A program made the position numbers and the translations under genes. Below are positions 5,580 to 14,126 of a DNA stretch of 31,967 bases, one piece after another. Source of the DNA: DAINBT01 sp036732785 (GTDB lineage: Bacteria > Planctomycetota > Phycisphaerae > Sedimentisphaerales > SM23-30); the NCBI GenBank assembly GCA_964537505.1, contig CAZICK010000043.1, forward strand, positions 1 through 31,967, in the 5' to 3' direction. A model generated the notes under the pieces. That model was not told the DNA's origin, did not search any database, and saw only the letters and a list, made by a program, of their open reading frames with translations. The stretch's first letter is position 1; each line of letters opens with the position of its first letter.

Positions 5580-7433
5580 TCAATGTCTTCTCGTGGGCAG
5601 AGTAACCGTAAAAGTGCTGCCCTTGCCGACTTCACTGGCCACTTCGATGGTCCCGCTGTTAACTTTTGCCAGATTCCTCGATACCGATAAACCAAGCCCG
5701 ATACCGCGGGACTTGGTTGTGAACAGCGGCTCAAAAATCTTGGCCATAATGTCCTCGGAAATACCACAGCCGGTGTCAGATATGTGAATGCGGACTTGGG
5801 ATTGCGGATTTGGGGTTGATTGGTCGGCGGTGATGATCAGTTCGCCGCCTTCGGGCATCGCCTGGCAGGCGTTGGTAACCAGGTTGACCAGAACCTGCAC
5901 GATCTGCCTGGGGTCTACCAAGACCGGTGGCAGGTCGGCCGGCACTTTGATGGCGACTTTCACATGCTCCGGAGGCGGCTGTTTCTGCAAGACCTGCGCC
6001 ACGAGGGCGGAAACCGCGATCTCCTCGCGTTCGGCGGGCCGGGTGCGCGACAGGTCAAGCAGGTCAGAAACGATCTTGTCGGCATTGCGGACCTCGGACG
6101 AGATAATCCCGAGGTATTCCCTGGTCGTCTCGTCGGCATCGGTCAGGACCGTGTTCAGGTAATAGACGGCGTTGGAGATCACGCCCATGGGGTTGCGCAA
6201 CTCGTGCCCCACATAGCCGGACAGTTGGCCCAGCACCGCCAGCCGTTCCTTTCGGGCAAGCTCCTCGTGAGCGTTGCGAAGAGACATCGCGGCACGTTTG
6301 TTAGCCATCGCCTCCACAATCGCCAAAGATAGGTTTTCAACGGCCTCCTGGTCCGCGAACTTGTAGCCGCCCTGTTTATTGCCCAAGCCCACAAAGCCAA
6401 TCGTCTTTCCCTCGCGATTCAGCGGAACGCAGAGGAAGGCGGTAATCTCTGGATGGCCTTCCAGCAGGGGGCACCGGTCGGGGTGGCCTGCCATCTCGTC
6501 CCCATTGACGATGCGTGACTTTCCCTCCCTGATCGTCGAGATGTCGATTCCCCTGATTTCCATATTCTTGATGCTTTGTTTGGCATCGGCGACAGCCATG
6601 TCGCACGCATCCCAGCCCGGGTTGCTGATGATGGTGGTGTCCCCCAGGCCGGCTGAGTTGAACTCAACGAGAACGCCGAACTTGCTGCCGGTCAGTTTCT
6701 CGGCCACGGCAAGACAAGTCCTGCCTAATTGCTCTTCCGTTTCACAGGTCAACGCCTTCTGAAAAATCTCGTTGATCCCCTGAGTTACCCGGTTCGCCCG
6801 CGCCAGATCTGAGGCACGGTTTTCCACCAGTTCTTCAAGGTGCTCGCGGTGTTTGCGCAGTTCATCCTCCGCCTGCACACGCTCGGTAATGTCGCTCATG
6901 GCCGATCGAATCCGACCGCCTTCACTGTCAGGACTTCCCACGGGGACGCTTCCCATCTGAACCCAGAATGGTTCGGCGCTCTGGATTCTCAAACGCAGTT
7001 CGCAACGCTGCTTCATCCGTGTCGCAAGAACCTTTCTTCTATGCAAGTAGTAGATGTCCTGGTCTTCTTCGACGATGTATGCGGACAGCAACTGGTTGAT
7101 CAGGCCCGCTTTGGAAACTCCCAGCATCTCCGCGAGGGTCAGATTGGTCTGGATAATGAGGCCCTCGTCGCTCAGCGTGATGTAGCCAACCGGGGCGAAG
7201 TCGTAGAGGTCGGCATACTGGTCGCGCGTCTCGACGAGTTCTTCCTGGGTCTTGCGCAGGTCGTCGTTCTGCATCTCCAATTCAATCCGATGCGTCTCCA
7301 ATTCGTGTATCAAATGCGAGATGTCATCGGTCGACATCCGTACGATGTCCTGTTTGCCTTCAGGCGTCACCCGTTTCTCCGCCCGCGCCCGCAGCTTTTG
7401 TATGTCGGTCGAAAATTGTTCTTTCTTGTCCAT
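5580..7433 (-). CDS. PAS-GAF sensor histidine kinase
   Basis: 617 residues, soluble. A coiled coil (about 40-75) leads into a PAS domain (about 75-185, DFAPVGYITLSDEG to SDITER), another coiled coil (186-215), then a GAF domain (about 215-380, ending in the typical VPLNREGKTIGFVGLGNK). HisKA follows with H410 in GHELRNPMG, then HATPase_c (about 500-615) with N521, D553-x-G-x-G and GIGLGLSVSRNL. It autophosphorylates H410; likely partners are the double-receiver and REC-kinase proteins just downstream. It is the second gene of the operon, 38 bases after the CheB-CheR gene. An ATTGCGG repeat copy encodes residues 539-547 (TPNPQSQVR) in a loop of the ATPase domain, an insertion the fold evidently tolerates. 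The start ATG 7433 has only a weak GGGAAGAA upstream. Confidence 0.92.
   Translation of the reverse strand: MDKKEQFSTDIQKLRARAEKRVTPEGKQDIVRMSTDDISHLIHELETHRIELEMQNDDLRKTQEELVETRDQYADLYDFAPVGYITLSDEGLIIQTNLTLAEMLGVSKAGLINQLLSAYIVEEDQDIYYLHRRKVLATRMKQRCELRLRIQSAEPFWVQMGSVPVGSPDSEGGRIRSAMSDITERVQAEDELRKHREHLEELVENRASDLARANRVTQGINEIFQKALTCETEEQLGRTCLAVAEKLTGSKFGVLVEFNSAGLGDTTIISNPGWDACDMAVADAKQSIKNMEIRGIDISTIREGKSRIVNGDEMAGHPDRCPLLEGHPEITAFLCVPLNREGKTIGFVGLGNKQGGYKFADQEAVENLSLAIVEAMANKRAAMSLRNAHEELARKERLAVLGQLSGYVGHELRNPMGVISNAVYYLNTVLTDADETTREYLGIISSEVRNADKIVSDLLDLSRTRPAEREEIAVSALVAQVLQKQPPPEHVKVAIKVPADLPPVLVDPRQIVQVLVNLVTNACQAMPEGGELIITADQSTPNPQSQVRIHISDTGCGISEDIMAKIFEPLFTTKSRGIGLGLSVSRNLAKVNSGTIEVASEVGKGSTFTVTLPTRRH
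5792..5815. repeat. third ATTGCGG repeat copy, inside the kinase ATPase domain
   Basis: GGGATTGCGGATTTGGGG on the + strand is a single-unit copy of the same repeat core found at 5135 and in the same orientation. It is in frame within the coding sequence. Confidence 0.65.
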
Positions 7434-7450
7434 GGTTCTTCCCTTCAGAG

Positions 7451-7469
7451 TTTTCCCCGCGGGGGAAAA
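7451..7469 (-). other. perfect hairpin between the CheB-CheR and kinase genes
   Basis: TTTTCCCC and GGGGAAAA are exact complementary arms around a 3-base loop. They occupy most of the 38-base gap before the kinase ATG at 7433. No T tract follows on the - strand, so it is more likely an mRNA-stability or processing element than a terminator. Confidence 0.6.
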
Positions 7470-7471
7470 GG

Positions 7472-10400
7472 CTATTTCCGCGCCTTCTTCGGCTTGCGAT
7501 CGGTGATATCGCGATCCACCCCTCGATAGCCAGCGATCTCACCAGCCTCGCCAAAAATCGGAACACCGTTTCGCTCCAGGGTCACGCGGCGACCATCTTT
7601 ATGAAGGCAGACGGTCTCCAATGTGTCGATTGACTCGCCTTTTTTCGACACATCCTTTAAAATATCAGAAATTCGCTCCGCCTCTTCCCGCGGCATCAAG
7701 TCGAATGTGGTCTTGCCGATTACATCCTCCGGCTGGTATCCCAACATGGCTTCAACCTGCGGGCCGGCATACGTATAGATGCCTTCCGTGTTCACTTCCC
7801 ATATCCAGTCGGTGGAAGACTCGACAAATCCCCGGAACCTCGCCTCGCTCCGCCGAAGCTCCTCCTCCGCCCGCTTACGGGCGGTGATATCCTCAAATAC
7901 GATAACCACGCCGTCGATTACATTGCTGACGGTACGGTAGGGGCGGACCTTCATGGTGTAGGTGCGTCCATCCTGACTTTTAAACTCAGCCTCTCTGACG
8001 GTCAAATCCTCAAGGACTTTCTTCCCGTATTCGGCCAGGTCCACTTTAATCAGGCTGGTAGCGAAATGCCTGATGGGCCGTCCCAAATCCGTGTTCGTCA
8101 GAGGGATAATAGCGGTTGCCCTCGGCGTAAAGCGGCGGATGCACAATTCCGTGTCCAGGAACAAGGTGGCGGTATCCGTGCTGTCGAGCAGATTTTTCAT
8201 ATCGTCGTTGGCTTTGGAAAGTTCGTCGATGCGGCTTTGAAGCTCCGCGTTGACGGTGGCCGACTCCTCGTTGAGCGATTGCAGTTCTTCCTTCGAGGTC
8301 TCTATTTCTTCGTTAGTGCTCTGCAATTCCTCGTTGGTGCTCTGCAGTTCCTCATTAGTACTCTGCAATTCCTCGTTGGAAGTCTCCAACTCCTCAATCG
8401 TCGTTTGCAGGTTCTCCCTGGTGTATTGCAGTGCTCGTTCGAGTTCCTTCTTGCCCTTCAGCTTCTTTATCGCGGTCAGTGGCTCGCGTTGGCTTTCTTT
8501 CAAAGACTTCTTCGAAGGCTTCGCGGTCTCTTCAAAGACCACCATCATCAGCCCCCGCATGACGCTCTGCTCGAGAATCGGCTTGACCGACAAATCCAGG
8601 AACAGATAGTCCCCATTGTTTTCAATCCGCAGGCCTCGATGGATCACCTCCTGCTTGTTTATGGCCGCCTTGCGAATCGCGGTGGCCAGGTCCGATTTCA
8701 GACACGAACGCACCATCTCCAGGATGTTGACGCTAATCTTCCCTTCGGCAGGTTCCAGGAACCGGCCCGTCCGACCATGAATATAGACGATATTGCCGGC
8801 ATCGTCGATAATGGCGCAGGGCGGGGTGTTGCTTTGTTGTAGGATCGTTTCGATCAGTTGCAACGAGCTGATTTCTTCTGTTTTCCTGATGTTTTCCGTG
8901 ACTTCGGGATTGGCGTGCTCGAATGGGGTGCGAGTGTCCGGAAAATCCAGGACGGGGTACGCCGACGCGACCGAGGCCTGACGACTGAATATCTTCCATT
9001 TCCTGTCCAGCGTCGCAAACAGGTCCGTGGCCTGTCCGATGGTTTCGGATGACCCCAGGAAAAGAATGCCGTCCGGCTTCAGACTGTAATGAAAAATCGG
9101 AAACAGCTTTTTCTGCAATTCGGGTTCCAGGTATATCAGCAGATTGCGGCAGGACAAAATGTCCATCTTGGTGAAAGGCGGGTCCTTGAGGACGTTCTGC
9201 GGGGCAAAGACCAGCATTTCACGAATTACCTTCTTGATGCGATACCGATCGTCGTCTCCTTTCGTGAAATAACGCTTCAGACGCTCAGGCGACACATCGG
9301 CCAGGATACTCTCGGGATAGAGACCCGCGCGGGCGAAGTTAACCGCATCTTTATCAATATCCGTTCCGAAGATTTGAACGCTGAAATGGCGTTTTATCCG
9401 CTCCATGCACTCCTGCAGAATAATGGCAAGCGAATATGCTTCTTCGCCGCTGCTGCAGCCGGTGACCCAGGCGCGCACCGTGTAGTTGTCCGGCTTGCCC
9501 TTGAGCAGTTTGGGAATGAATTTGTCTCGGAGTACGTCGAATGCCGCGGCGTCCCTGAAAAAGTTGGTGACACCAATCAGTAACTCTTTGAACAGGATAC
9601 CCGCTTCTCGCTCGCTGTCCTGAAGATAACGCGCGTAGCCCGCAATGTCGTCGATCTGATGGATGTTCATACGCTGCTTGATACGGCGGCAGATAGTGTT
9701 CTTCTTGTAAAGCGAAAAGTCGTGACCCGTTTGCATTCGCAGAATGGCGTAAATTTTCTGCAAAGCGTTCGGTGTCTTACCCTCGGTCGAAGCAATGACG
9801 GAAGCGCCCTTTAGGAAAGCGTGTTTGGTGTACTTGATTAGTTGTTCGGGCATCCTCTCGGGCGGCAGCACGTAGTCGGCCAGACCCGTGGCGATAGCGC
9901 TTCTGGGCATCCCGTCGTATTTGGCCGATTCCACGTCCTGCACCATTACCATGCCCAGTTCGCCCTTGATCGCCTTCAGCCCCAGCGTACCGTCCGTCCC
10001 GGTGCCCGAAAGGATGATGCAGACCGCGTTGGAGCCCTGGTCCATGGCTAGTGACCGAAAGAACGAATCAATGGGCAGGTTGCCACCTCGCGGCTGGGGC
10101 AAATCCGTCAGTTGCATAACCCCGTTCAGGATCGTCAGGTTCTTGTTGGGCGGGATGACGTATATATTATTGCACTGCACCTTCATGCCGTCCGTTACTT
10201 GATGGACCGGCATCTTCGTGCGTTTTTGCAACAGTTCGGGAAGCAGGCTGACGTGGGTCGGATCGAGGTGAGCCACCAGGATAAAGGCGATGCCGCTGTC
10301 GTGGCACATCGCCATGAAAAACGTCTCGAAGGCCTCCAGCCCGCCCGCCGAGGCACCCAGCGCCACGATGGGGAATCCCATCTGTTTCTGATCCACCGTG

Positions 10401-10639
10401 CCCGAGGACAGTAGATTCCTAGGCACTGATTTCCCTGCACCGCCATGTGCCTTGGCAACGATCTTACCGGCCGACGGCGTACCTTTCGCGGTGGATCGCT
10501 TCGTCTGGGCCTTCTTGGCCGCCTCTGCCTGTACCGTTGTGGATTTCCTGGCGGAGAATTTCTTGTTCCCACCCACACTCTTCTTACTGGCCGCTTGCTT
10601 CTTAGCCGGGGCCTTCTTTACTGTCGCTTGTTTCGCCAT
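7472..10639 (-). CDS. CheB-CheR-PAS fusion with a basic Lys/Ala-rich N-terminus
   Basis: 1055 residues from ATG 10639 (GGAGCG upstream); a longer frame to 10783 lacks family similarity. Residues 1-75 are histone H1-like (repeated AK, KK, A and S). CheB methylesterase follows with a full catalytic triad: S97 in GASAGG, H124 in AHLDPTH, D216 in GTGTDG. CheR methyltransferase follows (about 290-540) with RRIKQRM, the SAM site TGCSSGEEAYS, GTDID and SCRNLLIYL. Then come a PAS-like segment (about 590-705), a long coiled coil (730-820) with three EELQSTN heptads, and two PAS domains (about 820-925 and 930-1045). Such fusions methylate and demethylate Glu/Gln on sensory proteins, although no chemoreceptor is present here. 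It opens the operon with the kinases. Confidence 0.93.
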   Translation of the reverse strand: MAKQATVKKAPAKKQAASKKSVGGNKKFSARKSTTVQAEAAKKAQTKRSTAKGTPSAGKIVAKAHGGAGKSVPRNLLSSGTVDQKQMGFPIVALGASAGGLEAFETFFMAMCHDSGIAFILVAHLDPTHVSLLPELLQKRTKMPVHQVTDGMKVQCNNIYVIPPNKNLTILNGVMQLTDLPQPRGGNLPIDSFFRSLAMDQGSNAVCIILSGTGTDGTLGLKAIKGELGMVMVQDVESAKYDGMPRSAIATGLADYVLPPERMPEQLIKYTKHAFLKGASVIASTEGKTPNALQKIYAILRMQTGHDFSLYKKNTICRRIKQRMNIHQIDDIAGYARYLQDSEREAGILFKELLIGVTNFFRDAAAFDVLRDKFIPKLLKGKPDNYTVRAWVTGCSSGEEAYSLAIILQECMERIKRHFSVQIFGTDIDKDAVNFARAGLYPESILADVSPERLKRYFTKGDDDRYRIKKVIREMLVFAPQNVLKDPPFTKMDILSCRNLLIYLEPELQKKLFPIFHYSLKPDGILFLGSSETIGQATDLFATLDRKWKIFSRQASVASAYPVLDFPDTRTPFEHANPEVTENIRKTEEISSLQLIETILQQSNTPPCAIIDDAGNIVYIHGRTGRFLEPAEGKISVNILEMVRSCLKSDLATAIRKAAINKQEVIHRGLRIENNGDYLFLDLSVKPILEQSVMRGLMMVVFEETAKPSKKSLKESQREPLTAIKKLKGKKELERALQYTRENLQTTIEELETSNEELQSTNEELQSTNEELQSTNEEIETSKEELQSLNEESATVNAELQSRIDELSKANDDMKNLLDSTDTATLFLDTELCIRRFTPRATAIIPLTNTDLGRPIRHFATSLIKVDLAEYGKKVLEDLTVREAEFKSQDGRTYTMKVRPYRTVSNVIDGVVIVFEDITARKRAEEELRRSEARFRGFVESSTDWIWEVNTEGIYTYAGPQVEAMLGYQPEDVIGKTTFDLMPREEAERISDILKDVSKKGESIDTLETVCLHKDGRRVTLERNGVPIFGEAGEIAGYRGVDRDITDRKPKKARK

Positions 10640-10800
10640 AATTCGCGCTCCATACTTTGGTCTAGTGGAGGAGCGGGGGCGAGCCGGTGAGAACCACGCC
10701 CCTCCGTCCTCCGGCTTTCCTACAGCACCACAGCCGCCGTGTTGCTGGGTACCGACTACCTCCCGTTCGCAACACAGCCACATCGTAACCGTTCACGGGT

Positions 10801-10838
10801 ATTTTGAGCGTATTGAGCAACTCACTCAATGTCAAAAT
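10801..10838 (-). promoter_or_regulatory. hairpin in the 5' leader of the CheB-CheR operon
   Basis: Nested arms ATTTTGA/TCAAAAT (7 bp) and ATTGAG/CTCAAT (6 bp) form a two-step stem with a 7-base loop. It starts about 20 bases after the expected transcription start of the promoter at 10864-10892 and about 160 bases before the ATG. Role unknown. The rest of 10640-10860 holds no gene I can support. Confidence 0.45.
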
Positions 10839-10863
10839 GCCCATTTTCTAGTCAATTCAATGG

Positions 10864-10892
10864 TTTATAGCATACTCAAGGCGGCATATCAA
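10864..10892 (-). promoter_or_regulatory. sigma-70-like promoter for the CheB-CheR/kinase operon
   Basis: On the - strand TTGATA (10892-10887) and TATAAA (10869-10864) are separated by exactly 17 bases. Both hexamers match the consensus at five of six positions. The start would be near 10857, giving a leader of about 215 bases. Confidence 0.55.
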
Positions 10893-10959
10893 TATTTTTC
10901 TCAAGCAAACCTCTAAACTGGTCCAATAATAGCCTTGTTGGCAAACTTGGGGACGAAAT

Positions 10960-11271
10960 TTGACTTCCAAAACAGAACAATTTTATATTCGGCGTATCGC
11001 CGAACTTGAAAAGCAAGTTGCTGAACTTGTTAAAACTAACGCTGAACTTACTGATAAAGTTGCCAAACTCTCGAAGAATTCGTCCAACTCTTCTAAGCCG
11101 CCATCGTCGGATATTGTCAAACCGCCGAAAAAGAAGAAATCCAAGGGTTCCCGTAACATTGGCGGCCAACCCGGACACACCAAACACGAACGAACGCCTT
11201 TTGCAAGGGAAGGCATCGATCCCCGACTAGCTGGCAAAGTGACTAGTGTTCAGATAAAGGCAATCAAATAG
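10960..11271 (+). pseudogene. N-terminal fragment of an IS66 family transposase (TnpC)
   Basis: From TTG 10960 the frame reads a leucine-zipper-like coiled coil (IAELEKQVAELVKTNAELTD), then KLSKNSSNSSKPPSSD, then a basic KKKKSKGSRN and GGQPGHTKHERTPF. The NSSNSSKPPSSD plus GGQPGH pair is diagnostic of the IS66 transposase N-terminal region. After about residue 80 the similarity stops and the frame ends at 11271. The full transposase is about 500 residues, so more than 80% is missing. Neither TnpA nor TnpB is seen. The - strand signalling promoter sits just upstream, so the insertion scar marks the edge of that operon. From 11272 to 11489 I see nothing assignable. Confidence 0.72.
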
Positions 11272-11489
11272 CATGGGTTTACACCATAGATAATCTTGAC
11301 TATCATTATGGGTTCTGGGGGCTTTGACTGCAACTTTCTGCGAGTAAACAATTACGTCCGATTGGCATGTCACTCCGACATTTCAGATTTCCACCGGGTA
11401 AGTAATAGATAGGACAACTGTTAACCCGCCGGTCGATTGCTTGGGCGCAAGGCGCGGGCATTGAAGGCGGCATCCGGAAAGGAGCCGTT

Positions 11490-11704
11490 ATGTCAATGCC
11501 CAATTTACCTTTGCGCCTAATTCGGTATCACATAAAGAATCCCAGCAGCGATTTGCGGAACTGGCCGCTATTCTGGCGGCTGGTATCCTGCGGCTGAAAA
11601 GCTACCCCACCTTAACATTTCCCGCCGAAAAGAAAATCTCGGAATCTGCGAGGAATCCCCTTGAGCTTGTTGGTGAAATTCGCCCTGATCGCGTTACTGG
11701 TTAA
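11490..11704 (+). pseudogene. small ORF of a DUF2924-type module, frameshifted near its start
   Basis: ATG 11490 follows a good AAAGGAG, but its frame closes after 35 codons. The neighbouring frame, open to TAA 11704, reads KESQQRFAELAAILAAGILR, then LKSYP, then SARNPLELVGEIRPDRVTG. The RFAELAAILAAGILRLK pattern resembles small proteins that I recall lying just upstream of DUF2924 and recombinase genes in mobile modules. A single frameshift within the first 12 codons explains the arrangement. Family identity is from memory and not certain. Confidence 0.42.
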
Positions 11705-11739
11705 CGATGAAGGGACCAGAGATTGGAGATGATATAACA

Positions 11740-12192
11740 GTGAACATTGGTAAGGAAATCGCCCTTTTGAAGGGCATGACGGTAACCGAATTGCGCAAGC
11801 GATATGTGAAAGTGTTCGGTGAGGAATCTCGCTCCCGCCACAAGGATTACCTAATCAAGCGGATTGTTTGGCGGCTGCAATCACTGGCCGAGGGTGACCT
11901 GTCCGAGCGTGCCCGGCGTCGGGCAATGGAACTGGCCAATAACTCCAACATCCGTATGAACGCACCGAAACCGCACACAAAACCAAACCCTGATCGTACC
12001 ACGACGGGAAAGCTCAATCTTCCCGGCAACAATCGCCTGCCTATGCCCGGTGCAGTTTTGACTCGTCAGTATAAGGGAAGGAATATCGTGGTAACCGTAC
12101 TACCCAAGGGATTTGAGTATGAAGGTGAGGTTTACCGCTCCTTGTCGGCAGTGGCCAAGGCGGTGACCGCGTCAATCCCCTTCGTTGAGTAA
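11740..12192 (+). CDS. DUF2924 family protein, C-terminally truncated
   Basis: 150 residues from GTG 11740, with TTGGAG upstream (ATG 11707 in the same frame is an alternative). The N-terminal half, MTVTELRKRYVKVFGEESRS, then HKDYLIKRIVWRLQ, and the later LPMPGAVLTRQYKGRNIVVT with FEYEGEVYRSLSAVAKAVT, match DUF2924. The family usually ends in a W-N-G-x-x-F-F-G-L type motif after the SLSAIAKAIT block. Here the frame instead ends ASIPFVE, so the tail has been lost. DUF2924 genes commonly precede a serine recombinase; no recombinase is found, so this is the remainder of a mobile module. Biochemical function is unknown. It lies convergent to rho with a 318-base gap. Confidence 0.75.
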   Translation: MNIGKEIALLKGMTVTELRKRYVKVFGEESRSRHKDYLIKRIVWRLQSLAEGDLSERARRRAMELANNSNIRMNAPKPHTKPNPDRTTTGKLNLPGNNRLPMPGAVLTRQYKGRNIVVTVLPKGFEYEGEVYRSLSAVAKAVTASIPFVE

Positions 12193-12372
12193 ACGCCTGT
12201 CGTGTCGTCGTCAGTTAACAGACCCGTTCGCCCCGGGACCTACCGCTATTTCGAACTCGCGCCGGGTAATTGACTACTACCCCACCATTTTGACCTAGCC
12301 AGACAGCGAGCCGGTCGCCAGGCGATCCCGGTCGATCATTTCTTCAAGTAACGATACAAAGGATATGGGCGT

Positions 12373-12474
12373 CTAGTCCGGCGATGCCGGCTCTGCGCCA
12401 ACCAGTGAAGGAGTGCCACCAGCCAACAGAAGCACAACCACCAATACAAAGACAAGGTTTTTTGTCTGAGTCAT
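12373..12474 (-). CDS. 33-residue orphan signal peptide ORF
   Basis: ATG 12474 is preceded by AGGA (six-base spacing). The product has a short polar N-terminus with one Lys (MTQTKN), a hydrophobic core LVFVLVVVLLLAGG, and a VGA-E signal-peptidase-like cleavage site, followed by only PASPD and a TAG. This is a textbook Sec signal peptide with almost no mature protein. It starts 36 bases after the rho stop on the same strand. The likeliest explanation is the 5' stump of a secreted-protein gene cut off when the DUF2924/IS66 debris arrived. A tiny membrane peptide made with rho is the alternative. The rest of 12193-12510 shows nothing assignable. Confidence 0.5.
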   Translation of the reverse strand: MTQTKNLVFVLVVVLLLAGGTPSLVGAEPASPD

Positions 12475-12510
12475 TGTCCTGTTCCATTAAGATAGAACGA
12501 GATGCCGCGG

Positions 12511-14001
12511 TCAGATGTTCATCGTCATAAGGAACTCTGCGTTGGTGGGGACTTTTTCCAGGCGGCTCTTGAGCAGTTCGACGCTTTCCACTACGTTCAT
12601 GTCGCTGAGCACGCGGCGTAACCGATACACCAGTTCCAGCTCCTTCGGGTCCAAGAGAAGCTCTTCCTTCCGAGTACCGCTGCTGCTGATGTCGATGGCC
12701 GGCCAGGTGCGACGGTCCACCAGACGACGATCCAGGTGCAACTCCATGTTGCCGGTACCCTTAAACTCTTCGAAAATCACTTCGTCCATTTTCGAGCCGG
12801 TGTCGATCAGTGCTGTCGCTAAAATGGTGAGCGAACCGCCTTCTTCGATGTTACGTGCGGCGCCGAAAAATTTCTTTGGTTTTTGCAAAGCGTTTGCGTC
12901 AACACCACCGGTCAGTATCTTGCCAGAATGCGGCACTTCGGTGTTATAGGCCCGTGCTAAACGTGTGATCGAGTCAAGCAGGATTACCACATCCTTGCCA
13001 TATTCGACCATTCGTTTTGCTTTTTCGATGACCATTTCTGCGACCTGTACGTGACGGCTGGCAGGCTCGTCAAAGCAGGAACTGACGACCTCCACGGTAT
13101 CTGCTGTGGCCCGCTCCATTTCGGTGACTTCTTCCGGCCGCTCGTCGATCAGCAGAACGATCAGAGACACTTCGGGATGGTTGGCAGTGATGGCGTTGGC
13201 GATTTTCTGCAGCAGAACCGTTTTGCCGGTACGTGGCGGAGCTACGATCAAACCTCGCTGTCCTTTGCCGATTGGGGTAACCAGATCGACAATACGCATA
13301 TTGATCTCTTTTGGGGTAGTCTCCAGGATGAGCCGACCTTCCGGATGTAAGGGAGTGAGGTCTTCGAAAACGACCTTTTCGGTGAGTTCTTCGGGGTCTT
13401 CATAGTTGACCGCTTCTACGCGTAGCAGGGCAAAGTACTTTTCCGATTCCTTCGGAGGTCGTATCTGACCGGCTACTATATTGCCGTTACGCAATCCGAA
13501 ACGTCTGATCTGGGATGGGGAGACATAAATGTCATCGGGACATGGGAAATAGTTGTAATCGGGCGTACGCAAAAAACCGAAACCGTCCGGCAGCAGCTCA
13601 AGCACCCCTTCTCCGTACATCAGACCGTTCTGGCGAATTCGCTCTTTGACGATCTTGAAGACCAGATCCTGCTTTTTCAAACCGGTGTACTCAGTAAGGC
13701 CTTCCTGCTTAGCCAAATTGTGCAATTCTTCCACGGACAATTTTTGCAGATCGGTGATGTGCAGATCACCTTTTTTGACTTCTTCGTACTTGGCGTGCGT
13801 CTCGTCGTCGATTGCCTGAAGTTTTTGCGAAGAATCGCCTTTTTCTTTAGCCACGGCATGATCCTGGGCCTCCGAAGCTAAGGCCGCATCATTCTGGGCT
13901 ATTTCCGCGACGGCTGTAGCCGAGGTTCTTGTTTCCGATGCATCTGGTTTTCTTTTGGATTTTTTGTTAGAGGTTCTTGTTTTTGTATTGGCTTTAGCCA
14001 T
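12511..14001 (-). CDS. rho: transcription termination factor Rho
   Basis: 496 residues, longer than the 419 of E. coli Rho because of an N-terminal extension (1-80) rich in Lys, Ala, Ser and Thr. Then follow the Rho_N helical domain (about 81-125), the cold-shock-like RNA-binding domain (127-200, with DGFGFLR and PDDIYVSPSQIRRFGLR) and the RecA-type ATPase. Walker A is APPRTGKT (254-261), Walker B is VVILLDSITR, and the catalytic LLIDERPEEVTEM, the hexamer motif GGVDANALQKPKKFFGAARN and the C-terminal RRTWPAIDI block are all present. It is a hexameric RNA-dependent helicase that ends transcription. The start ATG 14001 has GAAGGAG at good spacing. A 450-base leader with an invertible hairpin pair precedes it, which fits the autogenous control known for rho in other bacteria. 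Confidence 0.97.
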   Translation of the reverse strand: MAKANTKTRTSNKKSKRKPDASETRTSATAVAEIAQNDAALASEAQDHAVAKEKGDSSQKLQAIDDETHAKYEEVKKGDLHITDLQKLSVEELHNLAKQEGLTEYTGLKKQDLVFKIVKERIRQNGLMYGEGVLELLPDGFGFLRTPDYNYFPCPDDIYVSPSQIRRFGLRNGNIVAGQIRPPKESEKYFALLRVEAVNYEDPEELTEKVVFEDLTPLHPEGRLILETTPKEINMRIVDLVTPIGKGQRGLIVAPPRTGKTVLLQKIANAITANHPEVSLIVLLIDERPEEVTEMERATADTVEVVSSCFDEPASRHVQVAEMVIEKAKRMVEYGKDVVILLDSITRLARAYNTEVPHSGKILTGGVDANALQKPKKFFGAARNIEEGGSLTILATALIDTGSKMDEVIFEEFKGTGNMELHLDRRLVDRRTWPAIDISSSGTRKEELLLDPKELELVYRLRRVLSDMNVVESVELLKSRLEKVPTNAEFLMTMNI

Positions 14002-14126
14002 TCAAATCACTCCTTCTACTGGTTACTATCAACTTAATTGCATAAAAAAAAACACTATTTATACCCAATGGGTGACAATTTCTGGCATGGCTGATTGTAA
14101 AGGCTTTCAGAATAAGTAAATACATA

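Noticed and set aside
8312..8374. 21-bp tandem DNA repeats
   Set aside because: They encode the EELQSTN heptads of the coiled coil in the CheB-CheR-PAS protein, a family feature, so no separate element is needed.
8066..8842. 258-codon open frame on the + strand
   Set aside because: Antisense to the CheB-CheR-PAS gene, whose coiled-coil repeats produce the repetitive FLVSALQFLVGALQF pattern.
10640..10844. Start of the CheB-CheR gene at 10783, or an upstream 60-codon ORF on the - strand
   Set aside because: The extra 48 residues resemble nothing in the family, and ATG 10639 has a better-placed GGAGCG.
12193..12372. Serine recombinase expected after DUF2924
   Set aside because: No frame in this stretch encodes the catalytic Ser or helix-turn-helix motifs; the recombinase is absent.
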